Below are positions 1-6,704 of a stretch of 15,844 bases of DNA, piece by piece. Under the pieces are notes generated by a model. That model saw only the letters and a program-made list of their open reading frames with translations, had not been told where the DNA came from and ran no database searches. The stretch comes from Chloroflexota bacterium (GTDB lineage Bacteria > Chloroflexota > Limnocylindria > Limnocylindrales > CSP1-4). The position numbers were made by a program, and so were the translations under genes. Location of the stretch: positions 1 through 15,844 of the forward strand of contig JADGQH010000045.1 in the NCBI GenBank assembly GCA_017881985.1, read 5' to 3'. Numbering within the stretch: position 1 is the first letter of the stretch; every line of letters starts with the position of its first letter.

Positions 1-251
1 GGCACGTCGGGGTCCTGGACGATCAGTACTAGTTCGGCGGTGCCCGCCGGTGGTGTGGTCCAGGCGAGGGCAGGCGAGATGTGGGCGCCGAAGAGTCTGC
101 CGCGGTGCCGTTCAGGGATGTGGGTGCCGTGCTCGAAGGCCGGGCTGGTCAAGGTGAAGTTCTCCGGTGCTTGCGCGTCGGGGCGGGCCCAGACGAGGGT
201 GTGGTGTCCGGCGTGTCGATTGCGGAGCGCGCGGCCGAGGGGGTTGGGCAC
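1..251 (-). CDS. YbhB/YbcL family Raf kinase inhibitor-like (PEBP) protein, N-terminal part
   Basis: This gene runs off the left edge, so only about 83 N-terminal residues are visible. The protein opens with PNPLGRALRNRHAGHH and continues with ENFTLTSPAFEHG, an IP..H stretch, then SPALAWTTPPAGTAELVLIV and DPDVP. These are the conserved N-terminal blocks of the bacterial phosphatidylethanolamine-binding (PEBP, YbhB/YbcL) family; the DPDxP and SPALxW segments line the ligand pocket. The family is cytosolic, and the bacterial members' ligand is mostly unknown. I chose the GTG at 251 because GGAAGG (266-261) lies 9 nt upstream and the family commonly begins at this PNPLGR block. An in-frame ATG at 299 is possible but lies next to the promoter. 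The gene is divergent from the MarR gene at 345 and shares the operator region 303-340, so MarR control is likely. Confidence 0.8.
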   Translation of the reverse strand, partial: MPNPLGRALRNRHAGHHTLVWARPDAQAPENFTLTSPAFEHGTHIPERHRGRLFGAHISPALAWTTPPAGTAELVLIVQDPDV

Positions 252-302
252 GGTTCGCTTCCTTCCAGGAATTGGCTCGGGGATCCTTGGTTCGCTCATG
301 TG

Positions 303-340
303 TTTAGCTATACTAAGGGCATGTCTTTAGGTATACTAAC
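303..340. promoter_or_regulatory. Twin MarR-type operators and divergent promoter
   Basis: Two near-identical 15-bp sites, TTTAGCTATACTAAG (303-317) and TTTAGGTATACTAAC (326-340), lie 23 bp apart, about two helical turns. Each is roughly palindromic (TTAG...CTAA). The second contains TATACT (332-337), a good -10 box that ends 7 nt before the MarR start codon and so predicts a leaderless transcript. The first reads TATAGC on the minus strand (312-307), a possible -10 for the PEBP gene. A MarR dimer on both sites would block both promoters. The operator role is inferred. Confidence 0.65.
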
Positions 341-344
341 CCTT

Positions 345-800
345 ATGGAAACAAGTGCAACGGGCGAGGATCCCGGCGCCCCCGACGGCGCAGACCTGGG
401 CGGTCAGCTTCGAACGATGGTGTGGCGGCTCTACCGGCGGTTCCGCAGCCAACGCTTGGAAGGCAGCCTGGGCGACACCGCGCTCGACGTCCTCACCCGG
501 CTGTACAAGGTCGGCCCGCAGACTCTGACCGCACTCAGCGACTACGACCACGTAGCCCCGGGGTCCATGAGTCAGAGCGTGAACCGGCTCACCTCGGCCG
601 GCTACGCGATCCGAACTCCCGATCCGGACGATCGCCGGAAAGTGCTGTTCTCCGCCACTCCCAAAGGAGCCGAACTCGCCCTCGCCGAGCGCAACGAACG
701 CCACGCCTGGCTGGACGGCCGGCTGCGCGCGCTCAGCCCCGAGGATCAGCTCGTGATTGCCCGCGCCTGTGCGCTACTCGGCGAAATCGCCGACTCCTAG
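345..800 (+). CDS. MarR family transcriptional regulator
   Basis: A 151-residue protein of usual MarR length. The N-terminal helix (QLRTMVWRLYRRFRSQR) is the dimerisation part, followed by a winged helix: LTALSDYDHVAPGSMSQSVNRL is the recognition region, and the wing carries the family signature DPDDRRKVLFSATPKG. The ATG at 345 gives the normal family length and sits 7 nt after a TATACT -10 box, so the mRNA is probably leaderless. In-frame codons further upstream, for example the ATG at 321, lie inside the operator. It is divergent from the PEBP gene, and the twin sites at 303-340 suggest autorepression plus control of that neighbour. MarR proteins usually respond to phenolic ligands or oxidants; nothing here tells which. 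Confidence 0.9.
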   Translation: METSATGEDPGAPDGADLGGQLRTMVWRLYRRFRSQRLEGSLGDTALDVLTRLYKVGPQTLTALSDYDHVAPGSMSQSVNRLTSAGYAIRTPDPDDRRKVLFSATPKGAELALAERNERHAWLDGRLRALSPEDQLVIARACALLGEIADS

Positions 801-818
801 GCCGGCCCGACGGCGTTC

Positions 819-1019
819 GTGACAAATGTGACAGCCGTCGTCACAAACAACTCCAGAGGCCGGATTTGGGACATTCAGGTCGGTCGGTTCAGGATCCTCC
901 TCGACGGGCAGGTTCTTGGAAGACCAGCCCGATGCCTGGGAACCTGGAATCGAGTATCAGAGGGCGCGGTCCGGAATCCACCTACTCGAATGGTCGGGGC
1001 GTGAGGAGTCAAACTGACC
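819..1019 (+). repeat. Dispersed intergenic repeat, copy 1 (long form)
   Basis: This fills most of the gap between MarR and the next TetR gene. From left to right: GTGACAAATGTGACAG, with a hairpin TGTGAC-7 nt-GTCACA at 827-845; the 29-bp core GGGACATTCAGGTCGG...CAGGATC (868-896); a shared tail around GGGCAGGTT (906-914); an inverted pair TCGAGTA (950-956) and TACTCGA (983-989); and a right block TGGTCGGGGCGTGAGGAGTC (990-1009). The core matches 26 of 29 bases in the copies at 3646 and 8806, and the GTGACA-to-core distance is exactly 49 nt here and at 8757. The right block recurs at 12529. A short reading frame crosses it, but differences between copies fall often at first codon positions (CGG/TGG, TTC/CTC, ATT/GTT), so it is not coding. 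Confidence 0.75.
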
Positions 1020-1062
1020 CTGGCTCGCCCGTCGCTTCTGAGACGAGATTCGCCATTCATTC

Positions 1063-1091
1063 TTGACTGACTGTCCACTCTTTTATATAGT
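1063..1091 (+). promoter_or_regulatory. Strong sigma-70-type promoter of the TetR-SDR-SDR operon
   Basis: TTGACT (1063-1068), a 17-bp spacer, then TATAGT (1086-1091). The -10 box ends 6 nt before the ATG at 1098, so transcription should begin at or next to the start codon. An imperfect inverted pair, GTCcACT and AGTGAC, flanks the -10 region (1073-1094) and could be the TetR operator, but it is weak. Confidence 0.65.
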
Positions 1092-1097
1092 GACGTC

Positions 1098-1670
1098 ATG
1101 TCCAGACCCAGAAGCGATGAGCGTCGCATCGGGATCTTGGAGGCGGCCACGCGGGTGATCGCTTCCAAGGGCCTCGGCGCTGCGGCTACGGCTGCGATCG
1201 CGAAGGAGGCGGGCGTCTCGAACGGTTCGCTGTTCGTGTACTTCGTATCCAAGGCGGCCCTGCTGAACGAGCTTTATGTCCAGCTAAAGACCGAGATGGG
1301 CGATGCCGCGGTCGCGGATCTTCCCGCCGCGGGTTCAGCGCGTGAGCTGGTGCGTCATATCTGGACGCGGTGGCTGCGATGGGCGACGAGCAATCCCGAC
1401 AAGCGCCGCACGCTTGCGCAACTGGAGGTAGCGGACGAGATCACGCTCGAAAGCCATCAGCTGGTGCGTGAGGGGCAGCGCCGCATGGCCGAACTCATGG
1501 AACGCAGTCGAGCCACCGGTCCGATGAAGGACGAGCCGATCTCGTTCGTCCTGCTGATCGTCGGTGCGATCGCGGACACGACGATCGACGCCATGATTCG
1601 CGACCCCGATTCCGCGTCTGCCCGCAGCGATGTCGCGTTCGAGGCGGTCTGGCGTGTCCTCGCCGGCTGA
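1098..1670 (+). CDS. TetR/AcrR family transcriptional regulator
   Basis: A 190-residue protein, standard TetR length. Residues 8-55 form the TetR_N helix-turn-helix: RRIGILEAATRVIASKGL, then TAAIAKEAGVSNGSLFVYF, with the usual F..K..LL after it. The rest is an all-helical ligand domain that I cannot assign to a subfamily. The ATG at 1098 follows the -10 box by 6 nt, indicating a leaderless mRNA. Two SDR genes follow in the same direction, the first 60 nt downstream, so regulator and enzymes probably form one autoregulated operon, with the TetR protein sensing the enzymes' substrate. The substrate is unknown. Confidence 0.9.
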   Translation: MSRPRSDERRIGILEAATRVIASKGLGAAATAAIAKEAGVSNGSLFVYFVSKAALLNELYVQLKTEMGDAAVADLPAAGSARELVRHIWTRWLRWATSNPDKRRTLAQLEVADEITLESHQLVREGQRRMAELMERSRATGPMKDEPISFVLLIVGAIADTTIDAMIRDPDSASARSDVAFEAVWRVLAG

Positions 1671-1730
1671 CCCGGTACCACAACCGCATCACATGTACAT
1701 CACGCCTTGCGGAGGCAAAGGAGAATCATC

Positions 1731-2651
1731 ATGCCCGCCACGAACACTCAGAAGAAGGCGTGGGTCATCACCGGCCCGACCTCCGGCATCGGCTACCGCA
1801 CCGCGCTGGCGCTCGGCGACCACGGCACTGTGGTCCTGGTCGGCCGGAACCAGGACAAGCTCACCGGCGTGAAGAAGGAAATCGAAGCCAGGGGCGGCAG
1901 CGCCATCACGGTGGTGGCGGACATGTCCGACATCGTCCGCGTCCGCGCCGCCGCCGCTGAGATCATCGGGCTCGGCCTGCCGATCTCGGGCGTACTGAAC
2001 AACGCCGGCATCCTCCCCGCGAAGCCCGGCAAGAATAAGCAGGGGTGGGAGCTCGGATTCGCCACGAACCACCTAGGCCCGCTCGCGTTCACCGACGTAC
2101 TCGTCCCGTCGCTTGCGGACGGGACGAACATCGTGTTCATTGCCTCGGCCGTCGAAGACCCGGAGCGGAAGATCGCCGTGCAGGCCGGCTTTCGGGGCAG
2201 CCGCTACATCTCCGCCGAGGCCGCCGCTCGCGGCGAGTACCTCGCAGGCGGGTCGGCCCACGCGGGCGCTGACGGATATGCGACCTCGAAGCAAGGCGCC
2301 CTGGCGAGTGTCTTCTCACTCGCTCGCGAGTTCCCGCGGTTGCGGTTTCGCGCCGTCGAGCCCGGTGTGAACCCCGGATCGAACCTTGCCCGGGACATGC
2401 CGCGACCGCTGTACCTGATGGGCAAGGCCCTCGCCCCGGTGATGGCGTTCATGCCGTACTACAGCACGCCGAGGCGCGCCGCGAAGGTTATTACGACGGT
2501 GCTCACCGATCCGTCGGATGCGACAGGAATCTATTACGACGAGAAGGGCAACCCGATGCAGGCGTCCAAGCAGGTCAGCGACCCCGCCTACGCGGACCGC
2601 TACATCGCCGAGAGCCGTGACCTGCTCGCGACCGTGCCGACAGCGAGTTAG
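1731..2651 (+). CDS. SDR family NAD(P)-dependent oxidoreductase
   Basis: A 306-residue short-chain dehydrogenase of the longer, retinol dehydrogenase-like type. The cofactor motif is TGPTSGIG (residues 14-21), NNAG is at 90-93, the structural asparagine lies in FATNHLG (109-115), the catalytic serine region is VFIASA with S139, and the active-site motif is YATSK (Y183, K187), followed by VEPGVNPG. All catalytic residues are present, so it should be active. The ATG at 1731 follows AAAGGAG (1717-1723) at good spacing; the in-frame upstream codon at 1707 would swallow that site. An arginine after the second beta strand (VGRNQDK) hints at NADPH. It is second in the TetR-SDR-SDR operon, with the next gene starting 5 nt after its stop. 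Substrate unknown. Confidence 0.88.
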   Translation: MPATNTQKKAWVITGPTSGIGYRTALALGDHGTVVLVGRNQDKLTGVKKEIEARGGSAITVVADMSDIVRVRAAAAEIIGLGLPISGVLNNAGILPAKPGKNKQGWELGFATNHLGPLAFTDVLVPSLADGTNIVFIASAVEDPERKIAVQAGFRGSRYISAEAAARGEYLAGGSAHAGADGYATSKQGALASVFSLAREFPRLRFRAVEPGVNPGSNLARDMPRPLYLMGKALAPVMAFMPYYSTPRRAAKVITTVLTDPSDATGIYYDEKGNPMQASKQVSDPAYADRYIAESRDLLATVPTAS

Positions 2652-2656
2652 CGACC

Positions 2657-3448
2657 GTGTCGAAAGGCATCGCTTTGGTCACCGGCGCTAGCTCGGGGAT
2701 CGGTCGGGTCTTTGCCGAACGTCTCGCCGCCGACGGGTTCGACCTGATCATGGTCGGCCGGCGCGAAGATCGGCTGATCGGACTGGCGGAATCGCTGCCT
2801 CAGGCGGCGCGGGTCGTTGTCGCGGATCTCGCCACCGATGCCGGCATCGACCAGGTCGCGCAGGTCTGCGCGGACCAGCCAATAGCTATGCTGGTCAACA
2901 ACGCTGGCCTGGCCCATTACATGCCCCTCGCTGACCTGACGGTCGCCGAGGCGCGTGAGGTACTCCAGGTGAAAACGCTCGCCCCGGCGCTGCTGACCCG
3001 TGCCGTGATTCCTGGCATGCTATCCCGCGGCACGGGGCGCATCGTGAACGTCGCCGGGATGCTCGCCTTCTCCGGTCCCGCCCCCGCCGCTGCCCCGCCG
3101 AGCCAGCGCGCCCTGTACGTCGGCACGCTCGCCGGGCTGGTCGCGCTGACCCAGACTCTGCACGCCGAACTCGCCGGCACCGGGGTCGACGCGCACGTCG
3201 TGTGCCCGGGAATCGTCGCGACCGAATTCCACACCGTCCAAGGCATGGACCTCTCGGCGTTACCACGCATGTCTCCCGAAGACGTCGTTACCGCGACGCT
3301 CGCCGGCATCCGGCTTGGGGAGACCGTCATCGCCCCCGGCATCGAAGACGACGACCTCCTTCGAGCCGTCTTCGATGCGGACCTCGCCGCGTTCGCCGGC
3401 CAGAGCCCGACCCTCGCCACCCGCTACACCTCAACACCGAACGTCTAG
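2657..3448 (+). CDS. SDR family protein with degenerate catalytic residues
   Basis: A 263-residue classical-type SDR. The cofactor site is intact: TGASSGIG (residues 9-16), VGRREDR, and NNAG (81-84). The catalytic tetrad is not: the usual asparagine is K106 (QVKTLAP), the serine segment reads IVNVAG with G134, and the YxxxK motif reads YVGTL, keeping Y154 but with leucine at 158 where lysine is expected. The helix after it (AGLVALTQTLHAELAGTGV) and the CPGIVATEF segment align normally, so these look like real substitutions rather than a frame error. It starts with GTG at 2657, 5 nt after the stop of the preceding SDR, so the two are likely translationally coupled. It may be a pseudoenzyme, a partner subunit or a decaying paralogue. 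Confidence 0.85.
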   Translation: MSKGIALVTGASSGIGRVFAERLAADGFDLIMVGRREDRLIGLAESLPQAARVVVADLATDAGIDQVAQVCADQPIAMLVNNAGLAHYMPLADLTVAEAREVLQVKTLAPALLTRAVIPGMLSRGTGRIVNVAGMLAFSGPAPAAAPPSQRALYVGTLAGLVALTQTLHAELAGTGVDAHVVCPGIVATEFHTVQGMDLSALPRMSPEDVVTATLAGIRLGETVIAPGIEDDDLLRAVFDADLAAFAGQSPTLATRYTSTPNV

Positions 3449-3614
3449 GCTAGCCCTCGCCTCAAGACTGGCGTTGTAGACGAAGCGTGGGAATCCACTC
3501 TTGGTTGGTCACAGCGTCCTTTACTCTGGCTTTCGGGCATCCGCAGACCACGAAGCTGTTCAGCTCGACCGCGAGGATCGCCGACGGCTCGAAGAGCATT
3601 CCTACGCCTGAGAC

Positions 3615-3690
3615 GTGACAGCGGCTGTCAGTCCTCGCCCGAGTCGGGACGTTCAGGTCGGGCGGCTCAGGATCATCCCCACTCGGGTAG
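3615..3690 (+). repeat. Dispersed intergenic repeat, copy 2 (short form)
   Basis: Lies in the 294-nt gap between the second SDR and the TetR gene on the other strand. It begins with the palindrome TGACAG-CGG-CTGTCA (3616-3630), then the 29-bp core GGGACGTTCAGGTCGG (3646-3674), which matches 27 of 29 bases in copy 3 and 26 of 29 in copy 1, and a related tail ATCATCC...CGGGTAGG. The distance from GTGACA to the core is only 31 nt, so part of the left arm is missing. The remainder of the gap (3449-3614) shows only a 45-residue minus-strand frame with no recognised match and no good ribosome-binding site. Confidence 0.7.
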
Positions 3691-3742
3691 GGCTACTCGC
3701 CAGATGGCCGAGCAGGACCGGAAGGCAACCGCAACCGACGGC

Positions 3743-4327
3743 TTAGCGATCAGGTGCGTTGGCCCTCATTGCCGTCAGCCCAGCGTCGACAAATCGGATC
3801 ATCCAGGCGACGCTCTCATCCGGGTCGTTGTCCCACTGAAACGCGTCGGCTGCCTGGAGCTGCGCGTAGCCGTGGATCATGCAGCGCAGCATGCGGATGG
3901 CGTGGTCGCGCTCGTCGGGCCCGATGTCGTAGCCGGACAAGACGGCCCGGACCGAGTCGATCACTCGCGTAGCGGCGGCGAGCAACGAGTCGTCGCGGTC
4001 CCGGAGTTGCGCACCGGTGGTGGCGTTGTAGCGCCCGGGGTGTTCGGCTATGTAGGACCGCAGCGCCGCGAATAGCGCACCGATCGCGTCCGCCGCTGAC
4101 TTGCCCTGGAGCGCGTCCCGCAGCGCATCGCCGAGTTCGGTCATCGCCAGGGTCGCGATGCGGCGCTGCAGGTCGCCGATGCCATCGACGTGCTTGTACA
4201 GCGCCGGCGCCTTGACGCCCAATCGTTCGGCAAGCGCGGCGAGGCTCACCGATCCGATACCGGCCTCGTCGGCAAATTCGGCGCCGGCGACCACCACTTC
4301 TTGTGTGTTCAGGCCGACTCTAGGCAT
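3743..4327 (-). CDS. TetR/AcrR family regulator with WHG-type C-terminal domain
   Basis: A 194-residue protein. The N-terminal helix-turn-helix is MPRVGLNTQEVVVAGAEFAD followed by LAALAERLGVKAPALYKHV (roughly residues 28-46). The C-terminal half, with AEHPGRYNATTGAQ and a long helical region, resembles the TetR_C_33/WHG domain. I chose the ATG at 4327: it follows GGAG at suitable spacing, and most family members start MPRxGL; the longer frame adds 11 unrelated residues. It lies 124 nt downstream of the DUF4260 gene on the same strand, so the two may be cotranscribed. The strong 31-bp palindrome upstream of DUF4260 (4864-4894) is then its best candidate operator. Ligand unknown. Confidence 0.88.
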   Translation of the reverse strand: MPRVGLNTQEVVVAGAEFADEAGIGSVSLAALAERLGVKAPALYKHVDGIGDLQRRIATLAMTELGDALRDALQGKSAADAIGALFAALRSYIAEHPGRYNATTGAQLRDRDDSLLAAATRVIDSVRAVLSGYDIGPDERDHAIRMLRCMIHGYAQLQAADAFQWDNDPDESVAWMIRFVDAGLTAMRANAPDR

Positions 4328-4424
4328 GGTTGCGCTCCGCGACGAACGACAGGAGGGCATGGGCGACTGGCGTTCCGCCCGTTCGATCGTGCATCGCGAC
4401 TCCTTGTATCCAATGACGGCGGCT

Positions 4425-4438
4425 GCGCCGGCCGGCGC
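4425..4438. other. 14-bp GC palindrome between DUF4260 and TetR
   Basis: GCGCCGGCCGGCGC is a perfect palindrome 13 nt past the DUF4260 stop. It may be a transcript hairpin that weakens read-through into the TetR gene, or simply GC-rich sequence. There is no T-tract. Confidence 0.3.
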
Positions 4439-4451
4439 TAGCTGTGAACGG

Positions 4452-4862
4452 CTATCGCTTTCCGATCAAGCCGAGGTGGGTGTGTTGGAAGTGGTCGTTG
4501 TACTTGAGCCCGAACCCCAAAACGCGGTCGAGTCCGATATGGGCCAGCCAGATCAGTCCGATGGCGCCGACCAGGGGCTCGTGCCACCACCAGCCGAGAC
4601 CGATGAGCACGGCCGGAACAGGGGTGGTGTGAGCGAGGTTGTAGATGACCGCCCCGATGTGGGTTCCGGCCAGGTAACCGGCGATCATGACGTCGGGCAG
4701 CACGATCCCCAGGACCAGCCACCACGATTCGCCAGTCGTGGAGTAGGCGACGAGAGAGCCGATGAGGACCACCGCAGCCTCGAGTCGAAGCCAACGGAGC
4801 GGTGCGGCGGTAGCAAACCCGACGAAGGCTTCGTCGACGCGTTCCTCTTTGTTATGCATCAT
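4452..4862 (-). CDS. DUF4260 family membrane protein
   Basis: A 136-residue integral membrane protein of unknown function. WLRLEAAVVLIGSLVAYS, SWWLVLGIVLPDVMIAGYLAG, HIGAVIYNLAHTTPVPAVLI and PLVGAIGLIWLAHIGLDRVLG give four hydrophobic segments, and the end GLKYNDHFQHTHLGLIGK is characteristic: the family conserves the LPD, YNLAHT, IWLAHIGxDR and THLG motifs. Length is normal. The ATG at 4862 lies within a short palindrome (4851-4865) directly after a 31-bp perfect inverted repeat, so initiation and repression are intertwined and the mRNA may be leaderless. The TetR gene follows on the same strand. Assignment is by family motifs only; no activity is known. Confidence 0.85.
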   Translation of the reverse strand: MMHNKEERVDEAFVGFATAAPLRWLRLEAAVVLIGSLVAYSTTGESWWLVLGIVLPDVMIAGYLAGTHIGAVIYNLAHTTPVPAVLIGLGWWWHEPLVGAIGLIWLAHIGLDRVLGFGLKYNDHFQHTHLGLIGKR

Positions 4863-4897
4863 AACACCCAGGTTATGCGCAATAACCTGGGTGTCAA
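4851..4897 (-). promoter_or_regulatory. Promoter with a 31-bp perfect palindromic operator
   Basis: The arms ACACCCAGGTTAT (4864-4876) and ATAACCTGGGTGT (4882-4894) are exact reverse complements around GCGCA. On the minus strand TTGACA (4897-4892) overlaps the outer arm as a consensus -35, and TAACCT (4875-4870), 16 nt on, is a weak -10 placed 7 nt before the ATG at 4862. A second palindrome, GTTATG-CAT-CATAAC (4851-4865), shares the GTTAT/ATAAC half-site and covers the start codon. A bound repressor would occlude the promoter completely. The TetR protein encoded at 3743-4327 is the likely binder (inference). Confidence 0.75.
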
Positions 4898-4919
4898 GGG
4901 CGATCGGGGCGCGTCCTTG

Positions 4920-5855
4920 CTAGCGCGACAACCCGGCGACCGTTGGGGTGCCCGAACTCGGAACCCTGACGGGAGTCGCGGTCGTGTCTGGGTTCGTCAG
5001 CCGGGCTGACAAATCCCAGAGGCCTCGGGCGAGCTCATCGTCGTAGGCCGCCGGCGCCGCCCTCTCGATCTCGGGGTAGCCCCGGACATGAGCGAAGCCG
5101 TTGGGCCCGACGTACGAGCCGCCCACAATGTCCTGTGTAGCCGCGTAGAGCGTCGGCAGCGCACCGTGGTCGGGGCTCAGCATGAAGATGCGCCCAAGGC
5201 CCTTGTAGATCGCGCCCTGTACGCCGCCGACGTGGCTGACGAGGTTTGTGCGCGCCACGCCTGGGTGGACGGCCAGCGCTCGGATGTTGCTGCCGGCGGC
5301 CTCGAGGTGCCGCTGCAACTCGAACGTGAAGAGCAGGTTGGCAAGCTTGGAGTCTCGGTAGGCCTGCATCGAGTTGTACGGGCGGCTGTCCCAGTTGAGG
5401 TCGGCGAGGTCGAGATGCCCTGCCGCGTGCAAGCCGGATGACACGGTCACGACTCGATCCGTGATGTGCGGCAGCAGAAGGGTGGTCAGGGCGAAGGGTC
5501 CAAGATGGTTCGTGCCGATATGCAATTCGAAGCCATCGACCGTCCGGCCCTCCGGGGCCTGCATGATCCCGGCGTTGTTGATCAGGATGTCGAGATCCCC
5601 CGTCCAGGCATCCGCGAACTCACGGACCGACGCCAGGCTCCCGAGATCGAGTCGGCGGACCTCCGTTTCGCCAGTTACCGTGGCGGCGACTGCCTGGCCC
5701 TTCGCAACGTCACGCACCGCAAGCACCACCTTGGCCCCGGATCGGGCCAGTTCGCGGGCCGTAACGGCCCCGAGCCCGCTCGAGGCGCCAGTGACCACCA
5801 CCGTCCGGCCGGACAGGTCGGGAAGGGCGGCTGCAGTCCATCGCTCGCTAGACAT
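4920..5855 (-). CDS. SDR family oxidoreductase, retinol dehydrogenase/WWOX-like
   Basis: A 311-residue SDR with a full catalytic set: TGASSGLG (22-29), RDVAKG after the second strand, NNAG (93-96), N116 in GTNHLGP, VTVSSG (S140), and the characteristic YRDSKLANLLFTFEL (Y166, K170), then HPGVARTNL. This YxxSKLAN form is typical of the retinol-dehydrogenase/WW-domain oxidoreductase-like bacterial SDRs, which usually reduce or oxidise hydrophobic alcohols or aldehydes with NADP(H). I chose the ATG at 5855 because AGAGG lies about 10 nt upstream; the longer frame to 5915 runs through the operator. It is divergent from the TetR gene at 5963, with matching palindromes in between, so repression by that TetR is likely. 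Substrate unknown. Confidence 0.88.
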   Translation of the reverse strand: MSSERWTAAALPDLSGRTVVVTGASSGLGAVTARELARSGAKVVLAVRDVAKGQAVAATVTGETEVRRLDLGSLASVREFADAWTGDLDILINNAGIMQAPEGRTVDGFELHIGTNHLGPFALTTLLLPHITDRVVTVSSGLHAAGHLDLADLNWDSRPYNSMQAYRDSKLANLLFTFELQRHLEAAGSNIRALAVHPGVARTNLVSHVGGVQGAIYKGLGRIFMLSPDHGALPTLYAATQDIVGGSYVGPNGFAHVRGYPEIERAAPAAYDDELARGLWDLSARLTNPDTTATPVRVPSSGTPTVAGLSR

Positions 5856-5888
5856 CTTTGGGTTCCTCTTGTCTGTGTCGCTGTTTCT

Positions 5889-5928
5889 TGCACTGAGTGC
5901 AGGATAATAGTGCACTTAGTGCACTATT
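5889..5928. promoter_or_regulatory. Paired TGCACT palindromes (TetR operators) with divergent promoters
   Basis: Site 1 is TGCACT-G-AGTGCA (5889-5901). Site 2 has 10-bp arms AATAGTGCAC (5906-5915) and GTGCACTATT (5919-5928) around TTA. Both share the GTGCA/TGCAC half-site. The -10-like TATTAT on the minus strand (5909-5904) serves the SDR, and GATAAT on the plus strand (5903-5908) is a possible -10 for the TetR gene; both fall between or inside the palindromes. Control by the adjacent TetR is inferred. Confidence 0.75.
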
Positions 5929-5962
5929 GCAAGCGGTGCGATTCTGTGTCATAAAGAGGCCG

Positions 5963-6556
5963 ATGAACGACAGCACGACGGGAACGGGAGGACTCCGCGA
6001 GCGGAAGCGCCGGCAAACACGCCTGCGCGTCGTCGATAGCGGACTCCGGCTCTTCCTGGCCAACGGCTATGAGGCTACGACGCTCGACGCCATCGCCGAC
6101 GCCGCAGACATTTCGCGCCGGACGTATTTCTCCTACTTCGCCTCGAAGGACGAACTTCTGCTCGCGTGGCAGGAAGGTGCCGACGACGCGATGCGGGCCG
6201 CCTTGATCGAGCTGGCGCCAGATCGGGCGCCGTTCGACGCGGTGCGAGGCGCTCTTTCGAAGGTCGTGTCGCTGTTTGAGACGGCCGACTTCATTGCGAT
6301 CGATGACCTGATGCACTCAACCGAGGGGCTGCGGGCCTGCAAGCAGGCAGGCTACGAGCGTCAGGAGCGCGCGCTCTTCGCGGCGCTTTGTGAGATCTGG
6401 CCCGAGCCCGACCGGCGAGCTGCTCTTCGCATGCTTGCCATGGTCGCGACCGGGGCGTTTCGCCTGGCGCTGGAGATGTGGAGAGAAGACGGTCGAAAAG
6501 GCCCTGTAGCGGCCTATCTGGACGTGGCCTTCGAGACGCTTCAACAGGAGGTCTGA
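5963..6556 (+). CDS. TetR/AcrR family transcriptional regulator
   Basis: A 197-residue protein. Residues 11-60 form a clear TetR_N domain: GLRERKRRQTRLRVVDSGLR, then LFLANGYEATTLDAIADAAD, ISRRTYFSYFASKDELLLAW. The rest is helical, with a TetR_C_17-like layout (ligand unknown). I chose the ATG at 5963, preceded by AAAGAGG (5953-5959); the longer frame from 5897 would start inside the operator. It is divergent from the SDR at 4920-5855, and the two TGCACT palindromes in between probably let it repress both genes. The next gene downstream converges on it. Confidence 0.88.
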   Translation: MNDSTTGTGGLRERKRRQTRLRVVDSGLRLFLANGYEATTLDAIADAADISRRTYFSYFASKDELLLAWQEGADDAMRAALIELAPDRAPFDAVRGALSKVVSLFETADFIAIDDLMHSTEGLRACKQAGYERQERALFAALCEIWPEPDRRAALRMLAMVATGAFRLALEMWREDGRKGPVAAYLDVAFETLQQEV

Positions 6557-6578
6557 CCACGCCGGTCGTCAAGGATTG

Positions 6579-6644
6579 ACGATCGGCTCGCCGATCGTGC
6601 AAAGCAGCGCCATTCCCAGAACGGGTAGGCGCCCGTAACTGGGA
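6579..6644. terminator. Two hairpins between convergent genes
   Basis: First hairpin: ACGATCGGC (6579-6587) pairs exactly with GCCGATCGT (6590-6598) across a 2-nt loop. Second: TCCCAG (6614-6619) pairs with CTGGGA (6639-6644), and inside it ACGGG (6621-6625) pairs with CCCGT (6632-6636). They lie between the ends of the TetR gene (6556) and the epoxide hydrolase gene (6705), so a bidirectional terminator role is plausible. Neither has a T-tract. Confidence 0.45.
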
Positions 6645-6704
6645 GCGCGGGCAAGCACGCGCCCGGCGCCGCTGAGCTACGCGGCCGTCGGTGAGTCGAT
6701 CTAG

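Noticed and set aside
819..1004. Short plus-strand frame in the first gap, with a look-alike at 8700-8987 (shared residues WDxQVGxxRI)
   Set aside because: The similarity comes from the non-coding repeat. Differences between copies fall freely at first and second codon positions and a 1-nt gap breaks the frame.
3462..3599. 45-residue minus-strand frame MLFEPSAILAVELNSFVVCG...
   Set aside because: It reads somewhat like protein but has no match I recognise, no proper ribosome-binding site, and no partner; possibly a gene scrap.
4101..5009. Long plus-strand frame of 302 codons
   Set aside because: Antisense to TetR and DUF4260, both of which have clear family motifs; a product of high GC.
6610..6700. 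tRNA-like stretch on the minus strand (TAGCTCAGCGG resembles a D arm)
   Set aside because: No T-loop GTTCRA and no anticodon stem with a 7-nt loop; the bases are better explained by terminator hairpins.
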